Source: Limnoperna fortunei | Taxonomy: Eukaryota > Mollusca > Bivalvia > Mytilida > Modiolidae | Direction: 5' to 3' | Assembly: GCA_944474755.1 (NCBI GenBank) | Contig: OX104113.1 | Coordinates: 23,068,432 to 23,132,431 of the forward strand | DNA length: 64,000 nt | Part shown: positions 56,901 to 63,715 of the stretch, piece after piece | Layout of the letters: each line of letters opens with the position of its first letter | How positions within the stretch are numbered: position 1 is the stretch's first letter | Notes under the pieces: generated by a model | Told to the model about the DNA's origin: nothing | The model's database searches: none | Seen by the model: the letters and a program-made list of their open reading frames with translations, nothing else | Translations under genes and position numbers: made by a program

Positions 56901-58453
56901 AGAGCTTTTGATGTAGATGAAGGCATGTCTCTTTGGTTTTCCTGTATCTGTTACACTTTTTTTTAAGTATAAGCCCCTCCACTCCCTCCATTCTATTTAT
57001 AGCCATGGCGGCCATGTTGGTTTATTTGCAGCCATGGTTGGTGCAAACTTGGTTGAGGACATTTGATGGATGATGTGTACTAAGTTTCAAAGCAGTACTT
57101 TCAGTGGTTTTAGAGGAGAAGATTTTTTAAAAATCAATTAAAGCCGATTAAAAAAAACAGTTCAAGGGGAATAACTCTTAAATGGTTCATCAGACAATAT
57201 TAACCCTAAGGTCATTTTTGTAGCCCTTATAGATCAAAACAATTAAGCAATGCTAACTTTTTCTCTAGTTCTAATAATTTTCAAGATTTTGAGGCAAAAA
57301 TGTCCAAAATAATCAATTTCGACAAATAAAGGGCAATAACTCCTATAAGGGGTCATCATGCAACTTTGACCCAAAGTAGTGTTTCATAGAGCTTTTGATG
57401 CTGAAGAAGGAAAGTCTCTTGGTTTTCCTGTATCTGATATACTTTTTGAACTATAAGCCAAAAACTGTATTTTGACCCCCCTGTTCTATTTTTCACCATG
57501 GCTGCCATGTTGGTTGGTCTGAGGCCATGATTTGTGCAAACTTGGCAGAGGACATATTACTGATGATGTGTGCAAAGTTTCAAAGCAAACCCTTTCAGTG
57601 GTTTTGTAGGAGAAGATTTTCAAAGAAAAGTTAACGAGGACGACGACGACGGACGACGATGACGACGGATGCCAAGTGATGGCAATTGCTTACATGACCC
57701 TTCAGGGCAGATGAGCTAAAAATTAATGCAAAATGTAATGATAGTTCTTTTGTTATTTTTTATGCTCCCACTATGAAAAGTTTGGGGCATATTAATTTAC
57801 TTTTGTCCGTCCATGGGTCTGTCCATTCATCTGTCCTAATTGGCTTATTCGGCCCACTGCTCCTACTGTTTTATGGCTGCATCATTTATATTTCGCATAA
57901 TATCTGTATACATAATGAAGGTGTGCAGTGTACTTAAATTTTCATTACATTTTCATCAAATTGGAGACAGTATGATTGTAGGTTGCATGCCATATAAGTG
58001 TAAAATATATGTCTGGCTATCTTCTTCATCTTCGAAGCTACAGTGTGTGTATTTGAAGACACAATGGAGGTGTGCAGCTAAGCCAAATAGCGGAGATAAG
58101 GGAACATGTCTTTTCCAGCTATCTTATCTTTATTTTTACAGCTACAGTATTAATACTTTAAAGGATGTTTCTACACATAATCAAAGTGTGCTGGACCAAC
58201 ATATTTTGATTTTCATTTAATTTTCTTCAAATTGCAACAGACCCTTCATGTCACTGGTCAGTTGAGGGGAGGGGGTGGCAATGATTGTTGTTTCTGTGTC
58301 GAGAAATATACATTATGATTACTGTACTGTGCAGGAAAATAACTCTTACTGATAAATTATTTACAGGTCATAAAAAAATTACAGAATGTGGAAGTAAGTT
58401 GGGGACTAGGTGCTGCATTTAGACTTTTGTCATCATCAGGTTTGATCAGCTGA
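32606..58453 (+). CDS. ENTPD6: ENTPD5/6-type nucleoside diphosphatase (CD39/GDA1 family), 13 coding exons, 468 aa
   Basis: The joined exons (32606-32966, 35583-35659, 40481-40624, 40978-41053, 41605-41640, 42706-42791, 46353-46432, 47981-48042, 48254-48338, 50076-50224, 54650-54706, 55454-55560, 58367-58453) total 1407 bases and read through without a stop. The protein has a basic N-terminus, one hydrophobic segment (about residues 33-51) and a lumenal domain with DAGSTGSR (103-110), ATAGLRLL (176-183), EGTDEG (215-220, Glu219 the expected catalytic base), DMGGGSTQ (245-252) and SWGLGA (451-456). The family hydrolyses nucleoside diphosphates, chiefly UDP and GDP, in the ER or Golgi, supporting glycosylation. 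The signal anchor and length favour ENTPD6 over the shorter secreted ENTPD5, but one invertebrate gene may stand for both. The second cysteine pair of vertebrate relatives is absent (Phe406, Gly417). Confidence 0.93.
33285..33508 (-). mobile_element. Old SINE copy in intron 1
   Basis: It is a diverged minus-strand relative of the SINE at 33741. The tail-side GCCACTTACA...TTTCAGCTAT lies at the left, CTCAGTGTTGACACACTATT in the middle, and CCACTGAGGCCCAT marks the tRNA-like head at the right. Confidence 0.6.
33741..34006 (-). mobile_element. tRNA-derived SINE in intron 1
   Basis: Read on the minus strand it begins GGGGGCCTCGGTGGCCGAGT, an A-box-like tRNA head, and has the B box GGGTTCGATTC. 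A conserved body follows (TGCAGGCAGG, AATTGACAAGGATTGCC), and it ends in GCGTTAAAA and a CAAACAAACA tail. The head resembles a class II tRNA (Leu/Ser type), but it lacks a complete acceptor stem, so it is a SINE and not a tRNA gene. Confidence 0.85.
34007..35582 (+). other. Rest of intron 1
   Basis: AT-rich intron DNA. The only feature is a T10 run followed at once by G12 (35055-35076). I see no gene. Confidence 0.5.
35583..35659 (+). CDS. ENTPD6: ENTPD6-like exon 2
   Basis: 77 bases, from acceptor TAATTTACAG to donor GTACGT. It completes Gly121 and encodes residues 122-146, including VKPGLSNYADNP, which matches the conserved KPGLS-YA segment of ENTPD5/6 proteins. Confidence 0.93.
35695..35856 (-). 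mobile_element. Old SINE copy whose head leads into the 90-bp minisatellite
   Basis: On the minus strand this matches the tail and body of the 33741 SINE: GCCACTTT-like, TTTCAGCTATATCATTAAGT, GGAGGAAGC, CCTGACCTTGGCAGGAAAG and AAGGTTGAAG-G-AGCACAGC. The tRNA-like head that should follow at the right is replaced by the tandem array. Confidence 0.65.
35857..37480. repeat. 90-bp minisatellite in intron 2, about 18 copies
   Basis: TGTAGGACACAGTAATGCTT recurs every 90 bases, with occasional one-base insertions (for example near 36560). Variants alternate between CCCTCTTG and CAGTCTTG and between ATTTGATA and CGTTGATA, so blocks of units have been copied together. The segment CAGTAAGGCTTAAACCTGAA aligns with the reverse of the SINE B-box region. 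Confidence 0.95.
37481..39282. other. Intron 2 middle part, mostly unique
   Basis: AT-rich DNA. A dispersed-repeat fragment is likely at 38690-38890 (AACCTACTGATCAGAATTAT, TATGTCCCTTTGAACTTAGA, GGGCGCGTGGGGTATGTGAG), a wording I associate with mollusc repeats. There are no coding signals otherwise. Confidence 0.4.
39283..39919. repeat. 22-bp minisatellite in intron 2, about 29 copies
   Basis: The unit GGTAAAATTATCTATCCTACA(G) is repeated head to tail; CTATCC and CAATCC variants are interspersed. One unit near 39735 carries an extra AAAAATTAT. Each junction reads CTACAGGGTAAAA, joining an acceptor-like and a donor-like sequence. Confidence 0.95.
39920..40480. other. Intron 2, 3' part
   Basis: It contains a diverged duplication: TCCTGAATATTGCTGAAATA at 40001 and CCTGAATATAGCTGAAATAT at 40193, each followed by ACCACCTTTATTAA-like and TTGTTAGATCC sequence, giving a repeat length of about 190 bases. 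Nothing is coding. Confidence 0.55.
40481..40624 (+). CDS. ENTPD6: ENTPD6-like exon 3: apyrase region 2
   Basis: 144 bases, 48 whole codons (residues 147-194), acceptor TAAATTTCAG and donor GTATGC. It encodes TPINLMATAGLRLLQEG, the second apyrase conserved region with the invariant TAGLR core. Confidence 0.95.
40978..41053 (+). CDS. ENTPD6: ENTPD6-like exon 4: apyrase region 3
   Basis: 76 bases, acceptor TTTACAG and donor GTAAGT. It encodes residues 195-219 and the first base of Gly220, ending in IMEGTDE, which carries the expected catalytic glutamate. The region 3 motif is split from its downstream part by the following intron. Confidence 0.95.
41605..41640 (+). CDS. ENTPD6: ENTPD6-like exon 5: 36-bp microexon
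   Basis: Acceptor ATGTTTTACAG, donor GTATAT. It completes Gly220, encodes VYSWMTVAFLT (221-231) and gives the first base of Gly232. This fills the gap that would otherwise follow EGTDEG, where relatives have an A-W-(I/F)-T-(I/V)-N-(F/Y)-L stretch. Phase 1 on both sides means skipping would keep the frame but delete 12 residues beside the active site. The exon is too short for ordinary gene finders to recover easily. Confidence 0.92.
41735..41830 (+). mobile_element. 5' fragment of a GAGCCTCT-family repeat
   Basis: GTCAAATGGTCAGTTGAGCT followed by GTTCTCATCACTTGGCATTC matches the start of the copy at 31071 (AATGGTCAGGTGAGCT...ATCACTT-GC). It breaks off after about 90 bases. Confidence 0.5.
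41943..42207 (+). mobile_element. tRNA-derived SINE in intron 5, best copy
   Basis: GGGGCCTCGGTGGCCGAGTG holds the A box and GCAGGTTCGATTC the B box. The body has GTGTAATCAACTCCAATCTT, AATTGACAAGGATTGCC and TCCTCCCCCAATAAAAAC, and the end has GAAAGTGGCGTTAAAACA followed by CATTCAAACAAACAAA. It is about 265 bp and in the same orientation as the host gene. Minus-strand frames across it are shadows. Confidence 0.88.
42706..42791 (+). CDS. ENTPD6: ENTPD6-like exon 6: apyrase region 4
   Basis: 86 bases, acceptor ATTTTTGCAG, donor GTATAA. It completes Gly232 and encodes residues 233-260, with ALDMGGGSTQVTFVP, the second phosphate-binding glycine loop of the actin-like fold. Confidence 0.95.
43442..46116 (+). 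mobile_element. Satellite-carrying element copy C2, containing copy D
   Basis: Its body runs 43442-44391: GTGTCGCCTGCGACGAAAAT start, GGCGGCGGTGGCGGTG in place of a clean (CGG)n, about 4.6 units of the 146-bp repeat, the ACGAAA/TTTCGT hairpin and GCAAGCGAGACGTTTTTT. Its last 16 bases, CTTTGTCCACACTTGT, lie at 46101-46116, on the far side of copy D. It is intermediate in divergence. Confidence 0.75.
44392..46100 (+). mobile_element. Satellite-carrying element copy D, youngest and longest
   Basis: It has the perfect 5' hairpin GTCTCGCCTGCGACGAAAGT to GAGGCGAGAC, the longest (CGG)n run (about 44442-44466), and about 9.5 almost identical 146-bp units from 44574. A more diverged final part, CAGGCGAGAC and TGTGTCCACACTTGT at 46100 follow. 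It sits inside the 3' tail of copy C2. Frames reading through the CGG run on either strand are not genes. Confidence 0.82.
46353..46432 (+). CDS. ENTPD6: ENTPD6-like exon 7
   Basis: 80 bases, acceptor TTTTTATTTCAG, donor GTAAGA. It encodes residues 261-286 and two bases of Ser287. The sequence ends INLYTH, which joins the next exon as YTHSYLGYGLMS, the conserved segment after region 4. Confidence 0.93.
46433..47980. other. Intron 7
   Basis: AT-rich intron. The only notable part is the long hairpin at 47555-47625, listed separately. Confidence 0.5.
47555..47625. repeat. Long near-perfect hairpin in intron 7
   Basis: AACTCCTTTGTCATTGAA (47571-47588) and its exact reverse complement (47594-47611) flank the five-base loop AATTG. 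With two or three mismatches the stem extends outward through GAAGGGTAAT/TATAACCCTT and TTAATT/TAATTA. AGGG-AATAACTCCT also occurs inside the repeat at 56240-57722, so this is probably a palindromic piece of a dispersed repeat. Confidence 0.85.
47981..48042 (+). CDS. ENTPD6: ENTPD6-like exon 8
   Basis: 62 bases, acceptor TTATTTTTAG, donor GTTAGT. It completes Ser287 and encodes residues 288-307, YLGYGLMSTRYRLLGGKKNK, with the conserved SYLG(Y/L)GLM motif. It ends in the first base of Asp308. Confidence 0.93.
48254..48338 (+). CDS. ENTPD6: ENTPD6-like exon 9
   Basis: 85 bases, acceptor ACTGATTGCAG, donor GTAGGA. It encodes residues 309-335, with VCLPP (Cys317). Cys317 is the expected first partner of the conserved disulfide with Cys346 in the next exon. 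Confidence 0.92.
48570..48985. repeat. Inverted-repeat-rich segment in intron 9
   Basis: The segment starts with a tRNA-like stretch (GGTGGTATAGTGGTTAAGGT at 48591). It ends with a stem: AATTCACGATGGCCATGG (48930-48947) and CCGTGGCCATCATGAATT (48961-48978) pair with two mismatches. TGTGGTTTATCA/TTTTACCACAG near 48850 is another partial stem. It is probably a dispersed non-coding element of unknown class. Confidence 0.5.
48986..50075. other. Rest of intron 9
   Basis: AT-rich intron DNA with a G14 run at 49782-49795. Nothing else is supported. Confidence 0.5.
50076..50224 (+). CDS. ENTPD6: ENTPD6-like exon 10
   Basis: 149 bases, acceptor ATATTTTCAG, donor GTTAGT. It encodes residues 337-385, with SGEPTSSFNSCYSIV (Cys346) and HKIYIFSYFFDAAKDSGLI. 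The F-S-Y-F-x-D motif matches the (Y/F)-(A/S)-F-S-Y-(Y/F)-(Y/F)-D region of the family, which helps form the nucleotide-binding face. Confidence 0.94.
50225..51515. other. Intron 10, 5' part
   Basis: AT-rich. A possible SINE tail remnant on the plus strand lies at 50335-50400 (CCCACCCCACCTCCACCCCA, GAAAGTGGCATAAAA). No gene is seen. Confidence 0.4.
51520..51692. repeat. Short duplicated element with inverted ends, intron 10
   Basis: TATTGACCTCTGACCGTAGT...AAGGTCCATA (about 51552-51597) is repeated as TATTGACCTCCAACCGTGGT...AAGGTCCATA (about 51612-51660). The block is bounded by GCTTTATATGGAC at the left and GTCCATATAAAGC at the right, which are exact reverse complements. It is a small foldback-type repeat. 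Confidence 0.7.
51693..52530. other. Intron 10, middle part
   Basis: AT-rich sequence with no supported feature. Confidence 0.4.
52540..53159 (+). pseudogene. Truncated FLYWCH/MULE-type transposase remnant in intron 10
   Basis: A frame with TYWKCSTR, followed in another frame by KHNHGSDHMEL, gives the Y-W-x-C and H-x-H landmarks of a FLYWCH zinc finger. After a frameshift the frame is open from 52611 to 53159. From the ATG at 52695 it encodes 154 residues, including DELTPIPLICLEELVKLRND, NLAHLAAADTIYGDGTFSPV and others. The last string matches the (A/Y)-x-DGTF start of the MULE transposase domain found after FLYWCH fingers in many mollusc repeat proteins. The frame then loses similarity and ends at 53157, so most of the catalytic domain is missing. 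There are at least two frameshifts; it is not a functional gene. The family call rests on remembered motifs. Confidence 0.72.
53160..53959. other. Intron 10, 3' part
   Basis: AT-rich sequence between the transposase remnant and copy E. It may be non-coding flank of the same transposon; no terminal repeats were found. Confidence 0.4.
53960..54611 (+). mobile_element. Satellite-carrying non-autonomous element, copy E
   Basis: A short copy: GTCTTGCCTGCGAAGAAATT start, GGCGGCGGC, about 2.5 diverged 146-bp units from about 54123, the ACGAAA/TTTCGT hairpin, GCAGGTGAGAC and the end TGTGTCCACACTTGT at 54611. It follows a T5 run. Its end is 38 bases before exon 11, so the exon's polypyrimidine tract begins almost at once after the element. 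Confidence 0.8.
54650..54706 (+). CDS. ENTPD6: ENTPD6-like exon 11
   Basis: 57 bases, acceptor GTTTTTTTTTAG, donor GTTGAT (weak). It completes Asp386 and encodes residues 387-404, with ITADDFRKAAKT, the D-F-x-x-A-A-K segment of the family, and ends in the first base of Ala405. The reading frame and similarity support it despite the poor donor. Confidence 0.88.
54707..55453. other. Intron 11
   Basis: AT-rich intron with no supported feature. A tRNA-like GTGGTGTATTGGTTAAAATG at about 55096 may be a SINE head scrap. Confidence 0.4.
55454..55560 (+). CDS. ENTPD6: ENTPD6-like exon 12
   Basis: 107 bases, acceptor TGTTTTTCAG, donor GTAAGT. It completes Ala405 and encodes residues 406-440, with HPFLGLDLLYMYSLLTDGY. 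Vertebrate relatives have cysteines at the positions of Phe406 and Gly417; both are absent here. Confidence 0.93.
55868..56077 (+). mobile_element. Old SINE copy in intron 12
   Basis: It has the SINE order in diverged form: GGGACCCTTAGTGGTTTAGC head, GCAGATTCAATTTTCAC for the B box, TTTACAAGGATTGC body, TTTCCTCCCCTAATAAAACT, and CATTCAAACAAATAAA at the end. Confidence 0.7.
56090..56235 (+). mobile_element. SINE 3' half in intron 12
   Basis: GCGGGCAGGGTGTGCTGGAC through AATTGACATGGATTGCC, TCCTCCCCCAATAAAAAC and GATATAGCTGAAATATTGCT matches the body and tail of the SINE at 41943. The tRNA-like head is missing, and it abuts the older copy on its left. Confidence 0.75.
56240..57722 (-). mobile_element. 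GAGCCTCT-family repeat, long minus-strand copy
   Basis: On the minus strand it starts AGCTCATCTGCCCTGAAGGG, GCCATCACTTGGCATCCGTC and a GTCGTC-rich stretch (57630-57670), and ends GGTGAGCGATACAGGCTCCT then GGGAGCCTCTAG. The inside is a diverged tandem duplication of about 487 bases: GGGCAATAACTCCTATAAGG lies at about 56844 and 57331, and a partial third unit is present. A C13 run lies at 56491-56503. Confidence 0.75.
57723..58366 (+). other. End of intron 12, dispersed-repeat piece
   Basis: GCTCCCACTATGAAAAGTTT, GGGGCATATTAATTTACTTT and GTCCGTCCATGGGTCTGTCC at 57763-57830 are the start of a dispersed repeat wording I associate with molluscs. The 126-codon frame at 57840-58220 reads across it and shows no domain. 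Confidence 0.4.
58367..58453 (+). CDS. ENTPD6: ENTPD6-like exon 13: apyrase region 5 and stop
   Basis: 84 coding bases plus TGA (58451-58453), acceptor ATTATTTACAG. It encodes residues 441-468, including NVEVSWGLGAAFRLL, the fifth apyrase region with the S-W-x-L-G-A core. The tail is short and has no KDEL-like ER retention signal. Confidence 0.95.
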   Translation, partial: VIKKLQNVEVSWGLGAAFRLLSSSGLIS

Positions 58454-58472
58454 TGACCCACAACATCATAGA

Positions 58473-59812
58473 AATAAACATTCCATTGGTTGATTATGTA
58501 TCATAGGTCATTACATATTGCTATCATTTTAACAGGGGGTATGCCAGGCTTTCTAGGCTTGTTATTTAATATCAATGTGTGTATGCACAGTATCTAGAAA
58601 TACTATTTTTGGCACATGTAGGGCAGTATTTGATTATTATAAATTGTATTTCAGACTTTTGTTGTGTTGTCTTTATGATATTTTTGTACATGGTCATGAT
58701 TCATAGAAGTTATTTTACATACACATATTTCATCTTGGACAATGTCTTCGTAATGCACAAACAAATGATATTTAATATTAAAAATGTTATTGTAATTTTA
58801 TTTTTAGGATTTAAATTTATGTTATATCCCATATAGTAAAATCATGCTAAATGACATTTTACAAGAGATTGCAAAACTTATTGGTACATATAGGTGAGGC
58901 AACTCTCCAGACTTAAAAGGCTGATGTAAAACAAGTTGGACATTTAACTATGATAAACCGTGTTTACTAGTGAGCATAAACACAGTTTTATGTGTTCAAG
59001 TAGATGTATATATGTTTTCCATTAAATGGTGTGTATACATTAGCCTGCTTAGTCTTCACTGTACAGAAATTAACAAATATATTGGATTTTTGTGTGTTTA
59101 AAATCATTTTGAGAAAAAAATCTTTTGTTTTCTTGTGATAACTGTGTAGAAGATTTTAATTATGATATTACAGTTTATACGATTAGTTTTTATCTATATG
59201 GAAATGCATCTATTTTAATTTTTACTGTGTACAGATATTGAATTTTTGTAAAGACATATTGTCTATTATTTTCTAAACAATGCATATAGCAATAAATTTC
59301 ATTTTTACATATACATGTTTATACATTTTTGTGTATTGACTAATTTCAGAATTTTGGCAATCTGCACTTTACTTCCATTCTCAGTCATTTCCCAATCTAT
59401 TTAAGTGGAATGACAAAGTGACACCTACTTTAATTTTTGAATCAAAGTTGTAAACATTTAGAAGAAAAACTATTATGATGGTATAGGAAATCTAGGTTGT
59501 ACAAAGTGGAATAATGAATGATTCTTTCATCTTCATTGCTTTGATATGACCAAACATAACTGAAGTCGCATCAGTGATTAACTTAATTTAAATTTATGCT
59601 TGAACATTGATGGGAACATTATAATCTTTGCACATGGTTTCCTGTATGATCTTATATTCAATTAATATCTAGGCTGTCTCAGAATATTCATGACAATGTT
59701 TAATAAATGAGGATACAAGTACAAACTCCGATCACTAGAACATTCTGGTGAGTTAATATTGCAATCCAGTTCAGAAATCCTTGTTTTATTGTATATATTT
59801 TGTTAAAATAAA
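58473..59812 (+). terminator. Candidate poly(A) signals of the ENTPD6-like gene
   Basis: AATAAA occurs at 58473-58478, 59291-59296 and 59807-59812. The first is only 20 bases after the stop, so a later one is more likely. Without transcripts the choice is open. Confidence 0.3.
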
Positions 59813-60129
59813 TATGTTTTATTCAACAGATAAAATATGTTGAAGCTAATTGCAATCATCTCGATTTTATATATGTTCTATGTGTGTTGTTATACTCATC
59901 CCTACATTGATTGATAACATTGTGTATTTTACACTCACCGTGAGAATCAAAATTCATCGTTTTGGTAGACAGTATGCCTGTGAGGATTTTTTATATCTAA
60001 AGTAACCATGCCTCTTTGATAAGAATGAATGAAGAGACGATAGTGTAAGTTAGTATTGTAGTATAAATATTTGCAGAATAGTTCATGTTGCTGATGGGTA
60101 TAATACAACTTCGACTGCACAAGGGTAAT

Positions 60130-60625
60130 GATATGGACCAAAAAAACTAATATGGCCTGAGCCAAAGGCAAGGGTCATATCAGTTTCTTGGTCCATATCA
60201 TGACCCAAGGGCTGTTCCAGTTTTGGGACATTGATATTAGCAACATGAACTATCTGTTCAATTGACTGAAGAATCATAAGTCCATTGATAAATTTCTGCT
60301 TGTTTTTTTCTGTTTTTCTTCTTTTTTGTGTTAAAGGTCTGTTTTTATTCACTTGGTATTTTGCAGTTTAGTGTGTTAATTTTTCACTAGCCATTTTATT
60401 GAAAAAGAAAAAAGATGAGAAAATCCAGGGAGTCATTTTACAAGCCAGCTTCAAGCTTCTCTTCATCAGATAGGACAATAAATCTCCATCCTTTTTGTTT
60501 GTGTCGTCTGACAACAAACTTCACAGTCACCAATAAGTTTTTTTGAAAGGGAAATAACTATAAAATTTATACCATAGCTAGTAGTCAGATTTTATGATAT
60601 GGACTATTAGCTATCAGTCCATATC
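60130..60625. repeat. Paired hairpins sharing GATATGGAC
   Basis: GATATGGACC at 60130-60139 pairs with GGTCCATATC at 60190-60199, with further pairing inside (CAAAAAAACT/AGTTTCTTG). A second hairpin, GATATGGACT...AGTCCATATC, lies at 60596-60625. The shared arms suggest the two ends of a MITE-like repeat about 500 bp long. Minus-strand frames here are not genes. Confidence 0.6.
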
Positions 60626-60849
60626 AGAAAATTGTACCGCTGGCTTTTATATCTTGTATTTCTCTATGTGAGCTGATCGGTTGTTAACCAATAGAATGTA
60701 TTTACATGTATTTATTACTGGTATGCAATAAATAGCATTATTGTTCCCCATTGCTGTTATAGTCCAGATTGTGTCTAGTGTCTCTTATATTCTGCACAGG
60801 AGGTTTAGTAGTAAGCCATCCAGTGGTCTCTTAAACTGCTGTAATAACC

Positions 60850-62275
60850 TTCACTAAGAAGTTAACTACTTCTCAAGACCCCACTAAGATGTTACCTTCC
60901 TGTAAAGACCCCACTAAGATGTTAACTTCATGTAAAGACCACACTAAGATGTTTACAACTTAAAGACCCCATAAGACTAATTATTTGTAGACACCACTTA
61001 GATGCTAATTACTTGTTAAGACCACACCAAGATGTTAATTACTTGCAAGACCCCACAAAGAAGTTAACTACTTTTTAGGACCCCAGTAAGATGTTAACTA
61101 CGTGTAAAGACCCCCTAAGATGTTAAACACTTCTAAAGAACCCCTAAGATGTTTACTTGTAAAGACCCCACTAAGATGTTAAATACTTCTAAAGACACCA
61201 TAAGACGTTAACTACTTGTAAAGACCCCACTAAGATGTTAAACACGTCTAAAGACCCCCTAAGAAATCAGCTACTTGTAAAGATCTCAATAAGATGTTAA
61301 ACACTTCTAAAGACCCCCTAAGACGTTACCTACTTGTAAAGAACCCACTAAGGTGTTAAACACGTCTAAAGACCCCCTAAGAAATCAGCTACTTGTAAAG
61401 ACCTCAATAAGATGTTAAACACTTCTAAAGACCCCCTAAGACGTTAAATACTTTGAAGAACCCACTAAGGTGTTAAACACTTCTTAAGACCCCTAAGCTG
61501 TCAACTACTTGTGAAGACCCTACTAAGATGTTTTAAACACTTTAAAGACCCGGCTAAGAAGTAACACACTTCTCTAGACCCCACATTGATGTTAAATACC
61601 TTAAAAGACCACACTAAGCTGGTAAAGACCCCACCAAGATGTTAATTACTTGTGAAGACCACACTAAGATTTTAATTACTTGTAAAGGCCCCAATAAGAT
61701 GTTAAACACTTCTAAAGACTGACTAAGACATTAATTATTTGTAAACATGTTCAACAATTTAAAGGCGCCACCAAGATATTAAACACTATTAAGACCCCAC
61801 ATAGATGATAATTACTTGTAAAGATGCCACTAAGATGTGTATTTCTTGTAATTAAAGACCCCACTAAGATGTTTACTCTTTTTGAAGGTCCTATTCAGAT
61901 GTAAGCTACCTGCTGACCCCACTTAGATGTTAATTTCTTGTAAAGGGCCCATTTAGTAAAGACCCCACTTAGATGTTAAACACTCCAAAGACCCCTCTTA
62001 GATGTTAATTACTTGTAAAGACCCCACTAAGATGTTAATTACTTGTAAAGACCACACAATGATGTTAACTACTTGTAAAGGCCCCACTAAGATGATAAAC
62101 ACTTCTGAAGACCCCTCATAGATGTTAATTAACTGTAAAGACCCAAATAAGAGGTTAACTACTTTAAAAGACACCACTAAGATGTTAATTAATTGTAAAG
62201 ACCTCACTAAGATGTTAATTAATTGTAAAGACACCTCTAAGATGTTCATTACTTGTGAAGACACCACTTATTAGT
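60850..62275. repeat. Degenerate ~30-bp tandem array downstream of the gene, about 47 copies
   Basis: The unit is close to AAAGACCCCACTAAGATGTT + AATTACTTGT. Lengths vary from about 26 to 34 bases and every position varies, so it is old. Because the typical unit is 30 bases, a minus-strand frame stays open over 61998-62267 and repeats a ten-residue pattern like SLQLINILVG; it is a by-product of the repeat. Confidence 0.92.
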
Positions 62276-63552
62276 ACAAATATTTAGAACACTTAGGTCA
62301 TCTGTAATAGTTTAAACTAACCATTAAAATTAAAATAAATGTAATAAAAAAGTTGTAATCTGGCCTTTGTTTTCAACATTCAGTTGAATCATTGAAGTAA
62401 AACCTAATTACGTTATATTATGTTGTGGAAACTGTTTTAGATAGTAAGTTAATCAGTTTGCAAGATCCAATCATGAAGCTGCAAGTCCATTGATTGCAAA
62501 TCTACATTCAAGAGGTGTCATGGTATTTTTAATTTATTTTGTACAAAATTTATCCTCAATTCATAGCACAAGTTAAGTGATTACAAAGCTAACACAGTGG
62601 GAGATTGACCCTCCTTTCACAATTAAAACTAGTAGATGTGGCATTATATTTTGAATTTAACCTCATTTCTGTTTTAACAGTTCATTAGTTACAATAACAA
62701 AAAAAAAAGAAATGCCCCAACATTTTGAAATAAACGCCCTTTAATATCACAAGTTTAGTGATTGTAAAAAAAAATATCATCTTTAAAACTATATAATTTT
62801 TAAGTTTTACATATTTCATATATTGCTCTTGGTCTTTTATATCTAAATCATCCAACTGTGTCAGTCATAATGAAATGTCCTTGTTTGGTAAAATAATGTT
62901 ATTAATAGCAATAAATTTTTGACATATTTGGAACCCAGGTCACCACAACACAACATGTCATGCAGTAAGTTTTAAAGTGCAGACATCCATGAACAATGTC
63001 ATCATCTGTGTCACATTACCCGACTACCTGACCAAGTACTAAAAGTTTATTCATCTTATTTATTTATCAAGTTTTATATAAAATCTACATTTTTGGGATA
63101 TCTTCCAATCTAGTTTTACACCCAAAAATAATTACAGAACACAAGAAGAAACTACTTTCTGAAGAAATTTAAAGAATATGATGTATATTGGTGTTTTTTA
63201 ATGAGGTCTTATGCAGGATATGGATATTACCAGTAGGCTAAAAATGAAAACTAAAATTTATTCAGTTCTCTGAAAAGTTATTGCAAATTGGAATCAAACT
63301 AGGCTGGGATGGTTTCCTATTTAAAATTGTATCCAGTTATCAAAAACATATGTAACAAGTTTGCCATTTCTAGTATTCATACGACTGGAAATAATTAACT
63401 GCATTATTTCTCTGTTTAAAAAAATTTGACACAAGTTAGTACCAATGAATGGTTTTCAAATTTTGTCACGGAGCAGTCCCAGGGAATTAAAGTATTCTTA
63501 GATTTCAATTATATAAGGAGTTCAGCAATATATATATTTTTTCTTCACCCCC
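62276..63552. other. AT-rich downstream DNA
   Basis: I see no gene, repeat or hairpin that I can support. Confidence 0.5.
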
Positions 63553-63715
63553 TACAAGGGTGTCGGTTACTTAGTGGTTGATGTAGTTAATCATTCACTA
63601 TTGATCACATGCCTGTCAACTTAATTAACAAGAATTGTCAGTTTCGTACCAGAGGTTATGTAGTACTCTGACTACATCCGCTTAAAGTGGCACGAAACAG
63701 CATTTATACAATACA
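63553..63715 (+). mobile_element. Old SINE copy
   Basis: AAGGGTGTCGGTTACTTAGT head, CACTATTGATCACATGCCTG, AATTAACAAGAATTGTCAGT, CTCTGACTACATCC and AAAGTGGCACGAAACAGCAT follow the SINE order, with a large deletion around the B box. Confidence 0.6.

Noticed and set aside
57840..58220. 126-codon plus frame in intron 12
   Set aside because: It lies in a dispersed repeat between two good exons, in a composition typical of noncoding AT-rich DNA, with no domain.
60083..60352. 89-codon minus frame downstream of the gene
   Set aside because: It overlaps the GATATGGAC hairpin and another minus frame; repeat-derived, with no domain.
61998..62267. 89-codon leucine/isoleucine-rich minus frame with a ten-residue repeat
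   Set aside because: Its regularity comes from the 30-bp DNA repeat; the frame is broken over the rest of the array.
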